Positions 1 to 7,334 of a stretch of 64,000 nt of DNA are shown in pieces; the stretch's first letter is position 1; every line of letters begins with the position of its first letter. The position numbers and the translations under genes were made by a program. Source of the stretch: Pleurocapsa minor GSE-CHR-MK 17-07R (GTDB lineage Bacteria; Chloroflexota; Anaerolineae; Aggregatilineales; Phototrophicaceae); contig JAHHHY010000001.1 of the NCBI GenBank assembly GCA_019359125.1, positions 806,001 through 870,000 of the forward strand, in the 5' to 3' direction. A model generated the notes under the pieces. That model saw only the letters and a program-made list of their open reading frames with translations. It ran no database searches and had not been told where the DNA came from.

Positions 1-1699
1 AGCCACGCGTCTGGTCGACGGCCTCGCAGATGTAATCGGCCGGGAACTGCTGGGCGAACACATCCTGATTCTTGTGCGGATAGCCCCACTGCGCCACAGG
101 CATGGCACCGCTGTCAAACCACACGTCGATGACTTCCGGCACACGGCGCATGATGCCGCCCTTGCCGCTGGGGTTCGGGAAGGTGATTTCATCCACATAC
201 GGACGATGCAGGTCCAGCCCGGACAGCTCACGTCCAGCCAGTGCGCTCAGCTCGGCTACACTGCCAACGCAGATCGCTTCCCCGGTGGTCTCATCCACCC
301 AGATCGGCAGCGTCGTGCCCCAGTAGCGTTCACGACCCAGCGCCCAGTCTTTCAGCTCGTTCAGCCAGTTGCCGAAACGGCCATCACGCACGTGGCCGGG
401 CACCCAGTTGATCTTCTGATTTTCCGAGATCATTTTCTCGCGGTAATCCGTCGTGCGGATGAACCAGGTGTCGCGCGCGAAGTACAGCAGCGGCGTGCCA
501 CAGCGCCAGCAGAACGGATACGTGTGCTCGTAGTCACCAGACTTGTACAGCAGGCCACGGCGGCGCAGGTCACGCGTGATTTCCGGGTCAGCATCTTTCA
601 CCCACTGGCCGCGAAAGTCGCTCACGGCGTCGATGAAAGTGCCTTCCGACGAGACCGTCTGCAGCACAGGCAGGCCATACTGCTTGCCGATGCTCATGTC
701 GTCCACGCCATAGGCAGGCGCAATATGCACCACACCCGAGCCATCGTCGGTGCTGACGAAGTCGCCCGAGACGACATAGGCATAGTCCTGTTCCACCGGC
801 AGGAACGTATACAGCGGGCTGTAGTGCATGCCCAGCAGATCCTTGCCCTTCAGCTTCTTGACCACGCGATACTGTTCATGGTCTTTCAGCACATGGGCGA
901 CGCGCGCCTCAGCCAGAATGAGCTGCTCGGTGCCTTCGCCATCCTGCGCGGGGCCTTCCACCTGCACGTAGTCGATGTTCTCGCCCACGGCGACGGCGAC
1001 GTTGGCAGGCAGCGTCCACGGGGTGGTCGTCCACACCAGGAAATACACACCCGGCTTGTCGCGCAGCGGGAAGCGCACATACACGCTGGGGTCACGCGTT
1101 TCCTTGTAGCCCAGCGCAACCTCGTGGCTGCTCAGCGGGGTGCCGCAGCGCGGGCAGTACGGAACGACCTTCAGTCCCTTGTACAGCAGGTCTTTCTGGT
1201 ACAACTGCTTCAGCACCCACCACACGCTCTCGATATAGTCGTTGGTGAAGGTGACATACGCGTTATCGAGATCGGTCCAGTAGGCCATGCGCTCGGTAAA
1301 GCGTTCCCAGGTGCCGATATTGCGCATCACAGCCGCACGGCACTTTTCGTTGAACGCGGCCACGCCGTATTCCTCAATCTCGTGCTTGTGCTCGAAACCG
1401 AGTTCCTTCTCGATCTGAAGCTCCACGGGCAGGCCGTGGGTATCCCAGCCGCCCTTGCGGACCGCGTGGAAGCCCCGCATCGTCTTATAGCGCGGGAAAA
1501 TGTCCTTGAATGCACGGGCCAGCACGTGGTGCACGCCCGGCTGACCATTGACCGTCGGCGGGCCTTCATACGTGACATAGCGCTCATTTCCTTCACGTTC
1601 CGTCATCGAACGCTGGAAGATGCGCTGCTCACGCCAGAAGTCCTGCTGTTCCTTCTCTAACTTCGGGATATCAACCTTCGGGTTGACTGCCTTAAACAT
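1..1699 (-). CDS. ileS: isoleucyl-tRNA synthetase (C-terminus beyond window)
   Basis: Charges tRNA-Ile with isoleucine in the cytoplasm. About 566 N-terminal residues are visible; the gene runs off the left edge, so the KMSKS loop and anticodon-binding domain are not seen. The HIGH-equivalent is PGVHHVLAR near residue 54-62, followed by GWDTHGLPVEL, the pattern of the second (mupirocin-resistant-like) IleRS class. The long CP1 editing insertion contains WTTTPWTLPANVAV, two CxxC pairs (CPRCG and CWRCG) and DVWFDSG near residue 530. The ATG at 1699 follows a weak ribosome site. It is the last gene of a minus-strand run, separated from the previous gene by 163 bases that hold a possible leader ORF. 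Identification is firm; class assignment is from motif style. Confidence 0.96.
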   Translation of the reverse strand, partial: MFKAVNPKVDIPKLEKEQQDFWREQRIFQRSMTEREGNERYVTYEGPPTVNGQPGVHHVLARAFKDIFPRYKTMRGFHAVRKGGWDTHGLPVELQIEKELGFEHKHEIEEYGVAAFNEKCRAAVMRNIGTWERFTERMAYWTDLDNAYVTFTNDYIESVWWVLKQLYQKDLLYKGLKVVPYCPRCGTPLSSHEVALGYKETRDPSVYVRFPLRDKPGVYFLVWTTTPWTLPANVAVAVGENIDYVQVEGPAQDGEGTEQLILAEARVAHVLKDHEQYRVVKKLKGKDLLGMHYSPLYTFLPVEQDYAYVVSGDFVSTDDGSGVVHIAPAYGVDDMSIGKQYGLPVLQTVSSEGTFIDAVSDFRGQWVKDADPEITRDLRRRGLLYKSGDYEHTYPFCWRCGTPLLYFARDTWFIRTTDYREKMISENQKINWVPGHVRDGRFGNWLNELKDWALGRERYWGTTLPIWVDETTGEAICVGSVAELSALAGRELSGLDLHRPYVDEITFPNPSGKGGIMRRVPEVIDVWFDSGAMPVAQWGYPHKNQDVFAQQFPADYICEAVDQTRG

Positions 1700-1754
1700 C
1701 CTGATGCTCCATGTTGAATTGGGTTGCTTGCCGGGTTCTGTCCGTGCGCGATAA

Positions 1755-1811
1755 TCAGGCGTACAGGGCGCAGGCAATCACCCGCGACGGGAAAACGTCT
1801 TCCCAGATCAC
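1755..1811 (-). CDS. possible 18-codon leader ORF upstream of ileS
   Basis: In the 163-base gap before ileS there is an unusually perfect Shine-Dalgarno (AAGGAGGTGAT) followed four bases on by GTG and an 18-codon frame ending in TGA at 1755. The peptide would read MIWEDVFPSRVIACALYA with two Ile codons. A small hairpin GGGAA/TTCCC lies inside it. No U-rich terminator follows before ileS, so classical attenuation is not evident. It may be a translated uORF or a spurious frame behind a chance Shine-Dalgarno. Confidence 0.35.
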   Translation of the reverse strand: MIWEDVFPSRVIACALYA

Positions 1812-1862
1812 GGAATCACCTCCTTGTGGCGCATTAATCGATGTCGATAAAACAGGCGGTAA

Positions 1863-2387
1863 TTATGGCGCAGACGTGGCTTCCGGGGTAGTGTCTGTAT
1901 TCGATGAGCCAGCGCCCGACCAGAGCATTTCACGCACAACGCGCAGCATGGTGCCATCCCCCTCACCGCGCCCCACGATCGCCTCGTAGCGCAGGCTGAA
2001 AATAGAGACGTCATACTGGCCATAGCAGCGCGCGATCAGCGCCGCATCCGCGGCAATACTGTTGGAACCAGCGCCGCATTGCAGCGGTGATACCACGCAC
2101 TGCGCCCCGGCATCGATGTAGAACTGGGTCACGGTGCAGGCATCCAGCGGCACGCTGTAAGTCCAGTCGTCCACGCCGTGCGATTCATTCTCGTGCACCT
2201 GGACCACAGCCCCATCCGGCAGCGGCCCGGTCGGCGGACTGATCACGGTAATCAGCACGCCAATCAGCTGCCGCCCCACCACAAACGCGATGACCAGCAC
2301 AATGACAAGGACGCCAATCAGGATGACTGACGGGCGCCCTTTAGCCTGCGCTGTTTCGGGGGAAGCGGTGGATTGACTCTCGCTCAC
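1863..2387 (-). CDS. small membrane-anchored protein of unknown function
   Basis: I do not recognise a family. The 174-residue product has a polar N-terminus, one strong transmembrane segment at about residues 20-50 (IGVLVIVLVIAFVVG) and an extracytoplasmic domain of about 110 residues with four cysteines (near DACTV, QCVVS, LQCG and ARCYG), suggesting disulfides. The tail is Ser/Thr rich. It overlaps the preceding gene by four bases (ATGA), so the two are probably translationally coupled. The neighbours are TPR membrane proteins, and the shared layout suggests a common envelope role, but no function can be assigned. Confidence 0.75.
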   Translation of the reverse strand: MSESQSTASPETAQAKGRPSVILIGVLVIVLVIAFVVGRQLIGVLITVISPPTGPLPDGAVVQVHENESHGVDDWTYSVPLDACTVTQFYIDAGAQCVVSPLQCGAGSNSIAADAALIARCYGQYDVSIFSLRYEAIVGRGEGDGTMLRVVREMLWSGAGSSNTDTTPEATSAP

Positions 2388-2899
2388 GATGCCCAGAACT
2401 GCTGATATTCGACAATGGTTCCGCCAGGCAGATTCACCGCAGGATCGGGGTTATTGGTATACCCCGGATAAATCACGACCTGCGTGTACTGGGTGGCATT
2501 GAATCCGGAATTGTCAAACATGCACTTGAACTGATACGGGATGGCAAACGGATTATTGGGATTGACCGGATATTCACCAGTCGCAGGGACGCGCACGCAT
2601 TGTTCTTCGGCATCCCCATAATGATTACGAAGCTGCTGGTTATAAAACTCCGCCACAGCGTCGGGGGCAATATCGGCTCCCCGGTAAAATACGGTGCGCG
2701 AATTTGACTGCACATCGTTCATACCCCATTCCGACAGGCCGGGATAGACCGCCGGGGTGAAGGGGCTGCGCCGGGCCTGCTGATCGCTCAGAAAAATCAA
2801 CACACCGACCACCACCATTAGCACCCCGATGCCGCCCGCCAGCAAGCCGATGCGAATCACTGGTGAGCCTTGCCTGGTTCGTATCCTTGCTTGAGTCAT
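2384..2899 (-). CDS. small membrane-anchored protein of unknown function
   Basis: A 171-residue product with an Arg-rich cytoplasmic N-terminus, one transmembrane segment at about residues 18-38 (GLLAGGIGVLMVVVGVLIF) and an exported domain with two cysteines (EQCVRV and FKCMF). The architecture matches its downstream neighbour (one anchor, small Cys-containing outer domain), although the sequences are not obviously alike. It overlaps genes on both sides by four bases, which argues for a tight operon with the TPR proteins upstream. No family recognised. Confidence 0.75.
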   Translation of the reverse strand: MTQARIRTRQGSPVIRIGLLAGGIGVLMVVVGVLIFLSDQQARRSPFTPAVYPGLSEWGMNDVQSNSRTVFYRGADIAPDAVAEFYNQQLRNHYGDAEEQCVRVPATGEYPVNPNNPFAIPYQFKCMFDNSGFNATQYTQVVIYPGYTNNPDPAVNLPGGTIVEYQQFWAS

Positions 2900-3690
2900 A
2901 GTGTGCGTGCTCTCCGCATGTCATCGATATCGTGTAATAGCGCCTGCCCATAGGGCGTATGCGCAAGCCGATCCGCCACGCCCTGCCAGTCGGCATCTCC
3001 GTCAAGGCCACCCGCGTCAGGCGATTGCTTCAGCAGTTTCAGCTGAAGCAGCCCCAGCATCCAGGCGCGCACTGGTTCAGCCTGCGTTTCTGCCAACGGG
3101 ACCCTCGCGAGGGAAACAAGCGCGGCCTCGCTGTCGCCTGCACGCCACTGCGCCTCAGCCAGGTCGAGATACACCCCGTCTGGCGACCCATTTTCCAGGG
3201 CAAGGCTAAACTGCCCCGCGGCAGAAGCGTAATCACCCTCTGATAGCAGTGTACGCCCAATTGCATACAACGCGAAATGATGTTGGGGGGATTTGTTCAG
3301 AGCCTCATACAAAACAGCGCTGCTGGCCGGCAAGTCGCCCAGCTGGCGGAATGTATTTCCCAGCAGGGTCAGGCCTTTGGCATCCAGAGTGTCGGTTTCA
3401 CGAAGCGGCACAAGGACATCCACCACATCCTGATAGCGCCCGGCCAGATAATCACGCTGGGCGCGCCCCAGCGGCGTGACCATATTGCGGTAGGCGTATA
3501 GCACGGCGATCTGCATGACCACCGTCAGGCCCAGCGCACCGAAACAGGCCGCGAGGCGCGTCTCCTGAGGCAGGATGAATACAAACGCGCCGGTCACGAC
3601 CAGCAGCAGCACGCCGATGATGAGCGCCAGCCGCACTGGTCGTTCAAAAGTCGGGAAATCTCGGGCGACTTTCAGGATCATCTGCAGCAT
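2896..3690 (-). CDS. membrane protein with TPR repeats
   Basis: About 264 residues from the ATG at 3690, seven bases after the stop of the upstream gene; an in-frame start further up would overlap that gene. Two transmembrane segments lie in the first 75 residues (LALIIGVLLLVVTGAFVFI and a second just after), then TPR-like helical pairs from about residue 90 to 220 (YQDVVDVLVPLRETD, LGNTFRQLGDLPASSAVLYEAL, YASAAGQFSLALENG). TPRs bind protein partners; here they would face the cytoplasm. It shares an overall plan and a C-terminal YGQALLHDI-type ending with the next two upstream genes, suggesting a tandem paralogous set. Confidence 0.8.
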   Translation of the reverse strand: MLQMILKVARDFPTFERPVRLALIIGVLLLVVTGAFVFILPQETRLAACFGALGLTVVMQIAVLYAYRNMVTPLGRAQRDYLAGRYQDVVDVLVPLRETDTLDAKGLTLLGNTFRQLGDLPASSAVLYEALNKSPQHHFALYAIGRTLLSEGDYASAAGQFSLALENGSPDGVYLDLAEAQWRAGDSEAALVSLARVPLAETQAEPVRAWMLGLLQLKLLKQSPDAGGLDGDADWQGVADRLAHTPYGQALLHDIDDMRRARTL

Positions 3691-3697
3691 GGTGCAA

Positions 3698-4570
3698 TCA
3701 TCCCAGGTTACCGGCGTCTGCGTCCACAATCGCCTGTTCAATCTGCATCAGCTCATACTTCAGCGCCTGTCCATAGGCCGTGCCCTGCAGGGCGCGCAGG
3801 CTGTGTTTCCAGCCAGCCAGTCCATCGCGCGCGCTCATCATTTTGGCGGTGGCACGCACAGCATCGCGGGTGCGCCCCTCGCGCTCGGCCGCCTTTGCCA
3901 GATGATAGAACACTCGCACGGCATAACTGGCGGGCATGGCATGGGTCGCCGCCCGCTCAAACGACTTGATTGATCCTGATTCGTCGCCAGCATGACGCTG
4001 CACGAATCCCAGTTCGGCCCAGATAATCGGCTGGTCCGGCGTCAGCTCTGAAGCACGCTGCAAGGCACGTGCTGCCTCATCGTAAGCCGCCTGCATACGA
4101 TAGCCGTTGGCAAGCGTGACATAGGCATCAGGGTCTTCCGGAAAAAGCTGCACAGCGCGGTCAGCGGTAGCCTGGGCGCGTGCCAGCTGGCCGGAGTAGC
4201 CATACGCGCTGGTGAGCAGCATCAGCACTTCGCTGGTTTCCTTACCTTCCTGAATCGATCGCTCCAGATGGGGAATCGCCTCACGGAACTTCAATTGCTC
4301 GATCAGGCGATAAGCATCGCCATAGCCGGAGCCAGACGCGCGCGTCTGACGGGCCAGCAGGATCCCGACAATCGTGAAGGCCACCACGAACATCACGGCC
4401 GACAGGCACAGCCCCAACAGCGCGACCGCCACGGCAGGCGACAGGCCATCGAGATCCATCGAGCGGTCAGACGACAGGAACTCTGCGACGATGCCGCCGA
4501 CGAAAATAAAGATGCCCACGAAGGCGACGATGACCGCGGCATAGGCGACAATCAGGATCAGTCTGCGCAT
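3698..4570 (-). CDS. membrane protein with TPR repeats
   Basis: 290 residues: two transmembrane segments (about 5-32 and 48-75), then at least four TPR-like units between residues 85 and 240 (FREAIPHLERSIQEG, YSGQLARAQATADRAVQLFP, YDEAARALQRASELTPDQP, GSIKSFERAATHAMP). The end carries YGQALKYELMQIEQAI, which resembles the ends of the two adjacent TPR genes. The start is three bases after the stop of the upstream paralogue. Function unknown; TPR scaffolds usually assemble protein complexes at the membrane. Confidence 0.82.
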   Translation of the reverse strand: MRRLILIVAYAAVIVAFVGIFIFVGGIVAEFLSSDRSMDLDGLSPAVAVALLGLCLSAVMFVVAFTIVGILLARQTRASGSGYGDAYRLIEQLKFREAIPHLERSIQEGKETSEVLMLLTSAYGYSGQLARAQATADRAVQLFPEDPDAYVTLANGYRMQAAYDEAARALQRASELTPDQPIIWAELGFVQRHAGDESGSIKSFERAATHAMPASYAVRVFYHLAKAAEREGRTRDAVRATAKMMSARDGLAGWKHSLRALQGTAYGQALKYELMQIEQAIVDADAGNLG

Positions 4571-4573
4571 CGG

Positions 4574-5581
4574 TCAGGCTGTCCCCAGGGTTTCAACTGT
4601 GGCATCGCCGTCCACAAGCTGCTGGGCCAGCGCGATATCCTCGCCCAGCATGTTGCGCAGCACTTCCGCCTGTTCAGACTGGAGGATCTTCTGCCATTCA
4701 GCCAGACCGGCGCGCTGCTTTTTGATTTCCATCACGGCCGCTGCTGCTTTATCGGCCTCACCCAGCCGGGCATGCGCCCGCGCCAGATACAGGCAGATCA
4801 GGACGCGATGGCGCGCATCCGGAATCTTCATGGCAGCCGCTTTCATCAGGCTGTCCACGACCGCTTCGGAGCGGCCCATGCGGTCCTCAATCATGCCGAG
4901 GTTATAGAGCGCGACCCACTCACCCGGGGCCAGCTCGACCGCCTTCAGGGCAGACGCATGTGCACGCTCAAAATTTCCCGACTGAAGATCGACTTCGGCC
5001 AGGCCGTTATAGGCGACTGCGCTGTCAGGCAGCAGCTCCGCCATCCGGGCATAATCGCGGCGCGCACGGTCCAGCTTGCCCCACAGTCGCAGCAGCTCAG
5101 CACGGAAACGATAGTGATTGGAGTCCTCAGGTTCTTCCCTGATGACTTCATCCATGCTTTTGACGGCCGTCTCCAGGTCCCCCTTACGCAGGGCGCGCAC
5201 AGCCGTTTTATAGCCGGTTGGTGTGCGCCCGCGCATCAGCAGCGACGCAGCAATCAGCCAGCCCAGCGCACCGCCCAGCAGCGCGATGCGGAACTCCTGC
5301 GGCGCGAACAATGCCAGCAGCACCGCCCCAAACGCCGGAATCAGAATGACGATCCAGCGCCGTCTGTCGACTGGGTCCATGCGCCCGCCGATGATGATGA
5401 GCGCACCGATGACCGTGCCCAAAGCCAGCACCGTCTGCACGGGTGCCACCCAGGCAAAATCATCGACGATGACGTTGAGTATCAGGCTGGTCAGGCCGGT
5501 CGCCGCAATCAGTATGAACAGCGCCCGCAGACGTGCCGGGCCCAGAAAAAGCGAAAAACGTTCGAATGCGCGTGCAAACAT
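4574..5581 (-). CDS. membrane protein with TPR repeats
   Basis: 335 residues with four hydrophobic segments in the first 130 residues (ALFILIAATGLTSLILNVI, VQTVLALGTVIGALIIIGG, WIVILIPAFGAVLLALF, IALLGGALGWLIAASLL) and TPRs from about 140 to 300 (GDLETAVKSMDEVIREEPED, WGKLDRARRDYARMAELLP, GNFERAHASALKAVELAPGE). It is the first and largest of three consecutive TPR membrane genes, three bases after alaX. No enzymatic motif is visible. Confidence 0.82.
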   Translation of the reverse strand: MFARAFERFSLFLGPARLRALFILIAATGLTSLILNVIVDDFAWVAPVQTVLALGTVIGALIIIGGRMDPVDRRRWIVILIPAFGAVLLALFAPQEFRIALLGGALGWLIAASLLMRGRTPTGYKTAVRALRKGDLETAVKSMDEVIREEPEDSNHYRFRAELLRLWGKLDRARRDYARMAELLPDSAVAYNGLAEVDLQSGNFERAHASALKAVELAPGEWVALYNLGMIEDRMGRSEAVVDSLMKAAAMKIPDARHRVLICLYLARAHARLGEADKAAAAVMEIKKQRAGLAEWQKILQSEQAEVLRNMLGEDIALAQQLVDGDATVETLGTA

Positions 5582-5584
5582 CGG

Positions 5585-6295
5585 CTATTCCAGCTCTATG
5601 TACAGGCGCTTGTTGATGCCGCCCTTGCTTTTGTAATCGGTGATGCGCAGGCGGCCCACTTCGCGCGTATTCGCCACATGGGTACCGCCGTCAGCCTGTA
5701 AATCCAGACCGACGATTTCGACCGTGCGCACTTCCTGGATGCCCTCCGGCAGAAGGTTAATCTTTGTGCGGATCAGATCGGGAATCTGAAACGCTTCGTC
5801 GCGCGGCAGGATAAGCACACGCACGTCACGCTCGGCGGCGACTTCCGCATTGATCTTTGCTTCAATTTCAGACACGAGTTCCTTTTGCAGGCGCTCAAAT
5901 TCAAAGTCCATGCGCCCGCTCAAAGGGTCCATACTGCCGCCTGTCACGCTGGCGCCATAGTCGCGCCAGACGACGCCGCACAGAATGTGCATCGCCGTGT
6001 GCGTGCGCATCAGCTTATAGCGCCTGTCCCAATCGACGACGCCATGCACAGCCTGCCCCACATCCGGCAGAGGCACATCGACGGGCAGCACGTGAACGTT
6101 GCCACGTTCGATCTTCACCAGCGGCACCTGTGTATCGCCCCAGCGGATCGTCCCCAGGTCATGCGGCTGGCCCCCGCCACCGCCATAAAAGGCCGTGCGG
6201 TCGAGCGATAACCCATTCTGTTCGGGATGCACGGCGGTCACCACGGCATTAAATTCGCGTACCGTGGCATCATGGTGATAAATGAGTTCTGTCAT
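5585..6295 (-). CDS. alanyl-tRNA editing protein (AlaX family)
   Basis: A free-standing homologue of the AlaRS editing domain that hydrolyses mischarged Ser- or Gly-tRNA-Ala. The 236 residues contain the editing-core motif FYGGGGGQPHD near 37-45, the zinc pair HTAMH at 99-103 and the second half-site ADGGTHV at 201-207. In most family members the position before GGTH is Cys (CGGTH); here it is Asp, so the metal set would be His-His-Asp-His or the metal may be lost. The C-terminal region aligns with the longer AlaX class. It lies in a run with ileS, fitting a translation-quality role. Confidence 0.9.
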   Translation of the reverse strand: MTELIYHHDATVREFNAVVTAVHPEQNGLSLDRTAFYGGGGGQPHDLGTIRWGDTQVPLVKIERGNVHVLPVDVPLPDVGQAVHGVVDWDRRYKLMRTHTAMHILCGVVWRDYGASVTGGSMDPLSGRMDFEFERLQKELVSEIEAKINAEVAAERDVRVLILPRDEAFQIPDLIRTKINLLPEGIQEVRTVEIVGLDLQADGGTHVANTREVGRLRITDYKSKGGINKRLYIELE

Positions 6296-6312
6296 GCTTC
6301 CCTCAATCCTGA

Positions 6313-6804
6313 TTACAGTTCAGACCGCATGCGAATCATCACCTGCCGGCCGTTCATGGCGTGCCAGAAGTCGATACCCACCTGATTCTGTGCGGCAACA
6401 TGCCATTCAAAGAAATGCAGCCCGCGTTCGCGGAACCAGTCGGCCAGCGCATTGACCAGCGCGCGCCCCACCCCGGCCTGGCGATAGTCGGCCGCCACAT
6501 AGATATCCGCCAGGAAACCGCTCGGCTCCTGCGTGAAAATATCCGGCATCAGGTCTACCACGACGCCCATGACATAGCCCACCAGGCGGTGATTGTCTGT
6601 ATCTTCGGCCACCAACACCCGCGCAGACGGATTGCGCATCTGGTCTTCCGTGCGGCGGGCATACTGCACCGCGCCCAGCGGCGATGCCTTCGGCAGGGTC
6701 GCATCAAGCGCGCTGTGATACTCCACCAGTTCCGTCCACAGGCGTGCGATCGCTTCCGCATCTTCGGCGCGTGCCTGTCGTACTATGATTTCAGCCATAA
6801 CCAT
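6313..6804 (-). CDS. GNAT-family N-acetyltransferase
   Basis: About 163 residues with the Gcn5-related fold: an N-terminal IIVRQARAEDAEAIARLW strand-helix, a beta-4 segment RVLVAEDTDNHRLVGYVMG, and the acetyl-CoA loop YRQAGVGRALVNALADWFRERG near residue 115-135, where QAGVGRAL is the motif-A Q/R-x-x-G-x-G/A. The substrate is unknown. Start choice is uncertain: ATG codons at 6804 and 6798 and a TTG at 6813 are all in frame, and the gene overlaps the upstream GNAT gene by up to 31 bases. Confidence 0.85.
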   Translation of the reverse strand: MVMAEIIVRQARAEDAEAIARLWTELVEYHSALDATLPKASPLGAVQYARRTEDQMRNPSARVLVAEDTDNHRLVGYVMGVVVDLMPDIFTQEPSGFLADIYVAADYRQAGVGRALVNALADWFRERGLHFFEWHVAAQNQVGIDFWHAMNGRQVMIRMRSEL

Positions 6805-7250
6805 TGTGTCCAATCAGAGGCGCCAAGCCCCCGCCAGAATGCCTGATCGGCGGTCGCCAGCCGCGGCACCAGTGCTGTTAACTGATCGATCTGCTGTGCA
6901 GCCAGCCACTTGCGGGCATCCGCCACCAGATCGCGCATCACGCCGCCATGATAATTGTGACTGTCTGCAGCGGCGTCAAAAATCACACCCAGCGCGCGTG
7001 ACGCCATGCCCGGCGTCGGCTCGATGCGCGTCAGACAGTAAGCGACCGGTGTGTTGTCCGCATCATATGCCGCCGCAAACCGTAAATCCGGGCGCGCCAG
7101 CCAGCCTACAGCGGCATCCATCCAATCCTGACGCGCAGTCGGGGACAGCGCAAAACGAGGGTCACCAGCCAGAAGTGTTTTGTGTTCGTACCACAGCTCG
7201 CACAGAACCGGCAGATCGCCTGAAGATGCGGCGCGGATGAGATATGCCAA
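6783..7250 (-). CDS. GNAT-like acetyltransferase
   Basis: 155 residues from a TTG start at 7250. The opening YLIRAASSGDLPVLCELWYEH and the strand RFAAAYDADNTPVAYCLTRI match the first half of a GNAT fold. The acetyl-CoA loop is weak: HNYHGGVMRDLVADARKWLA replaces the usual RGxGxG/A, so this copy may bind acetyl-CoA poorly. It is the first gene of the leftward run and has a plausible promoter just upstream (7281-7309). It may be an old tandem duplicate of the adjacent GNAT gene. Confidence 0.72.
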   Translation of the reverse strand: MAYLIRAASSGDLPVLCELWYEHKTLLAGDPRFALSPTARQDWMDAAVGWLARPDLRFAAAYDADNTPVAYCLTRIEPTPGMASRALGVIFDAAADSHNYHGGVMRDLVADARKWLAAQQIDQLTALVPRLATADQAFWRGLGASDWTQWLWLKS

Positions 7251-7280
7251 ATGAGCACTCTTTCATTCAGTCGTGTCCCT

Positions 7281-7309
7281 AGCATATCAGGACAACATAT
7301 GCACTTCAA
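7281..7309 (-). promoter_or_regulatory. sigma70-type promoter for the leftward GNAT-ileS run
   Basis: On the minus strand TTGAAG (7309-7304) and TATGCT (7286-7281) are separated by 17 bases, 30 bases before the TTG start at 7250. The spacing and position are ideal; each hexamer deviates from consensus at two positions. Confidence 0.5.
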
Positions 7310-7334
7310 GCATGGTACACGTACAATACAGGCT

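Noticed and set aside
1812-1827. Copy of the 16S rRNA 3' end on the plus strand (ATCACCTCCTT)
   Set aside because: It is the reverse complement of an ideal Shine-Dalgarno; no further rRNA sequence is present.
1700-1862. T-box riboswitch before ileS
   Set aside because: The conserved T-box core (AGGGTGGNACCGCG) and a terminator are absent; only a vague GGGTGATTGCC is seen.
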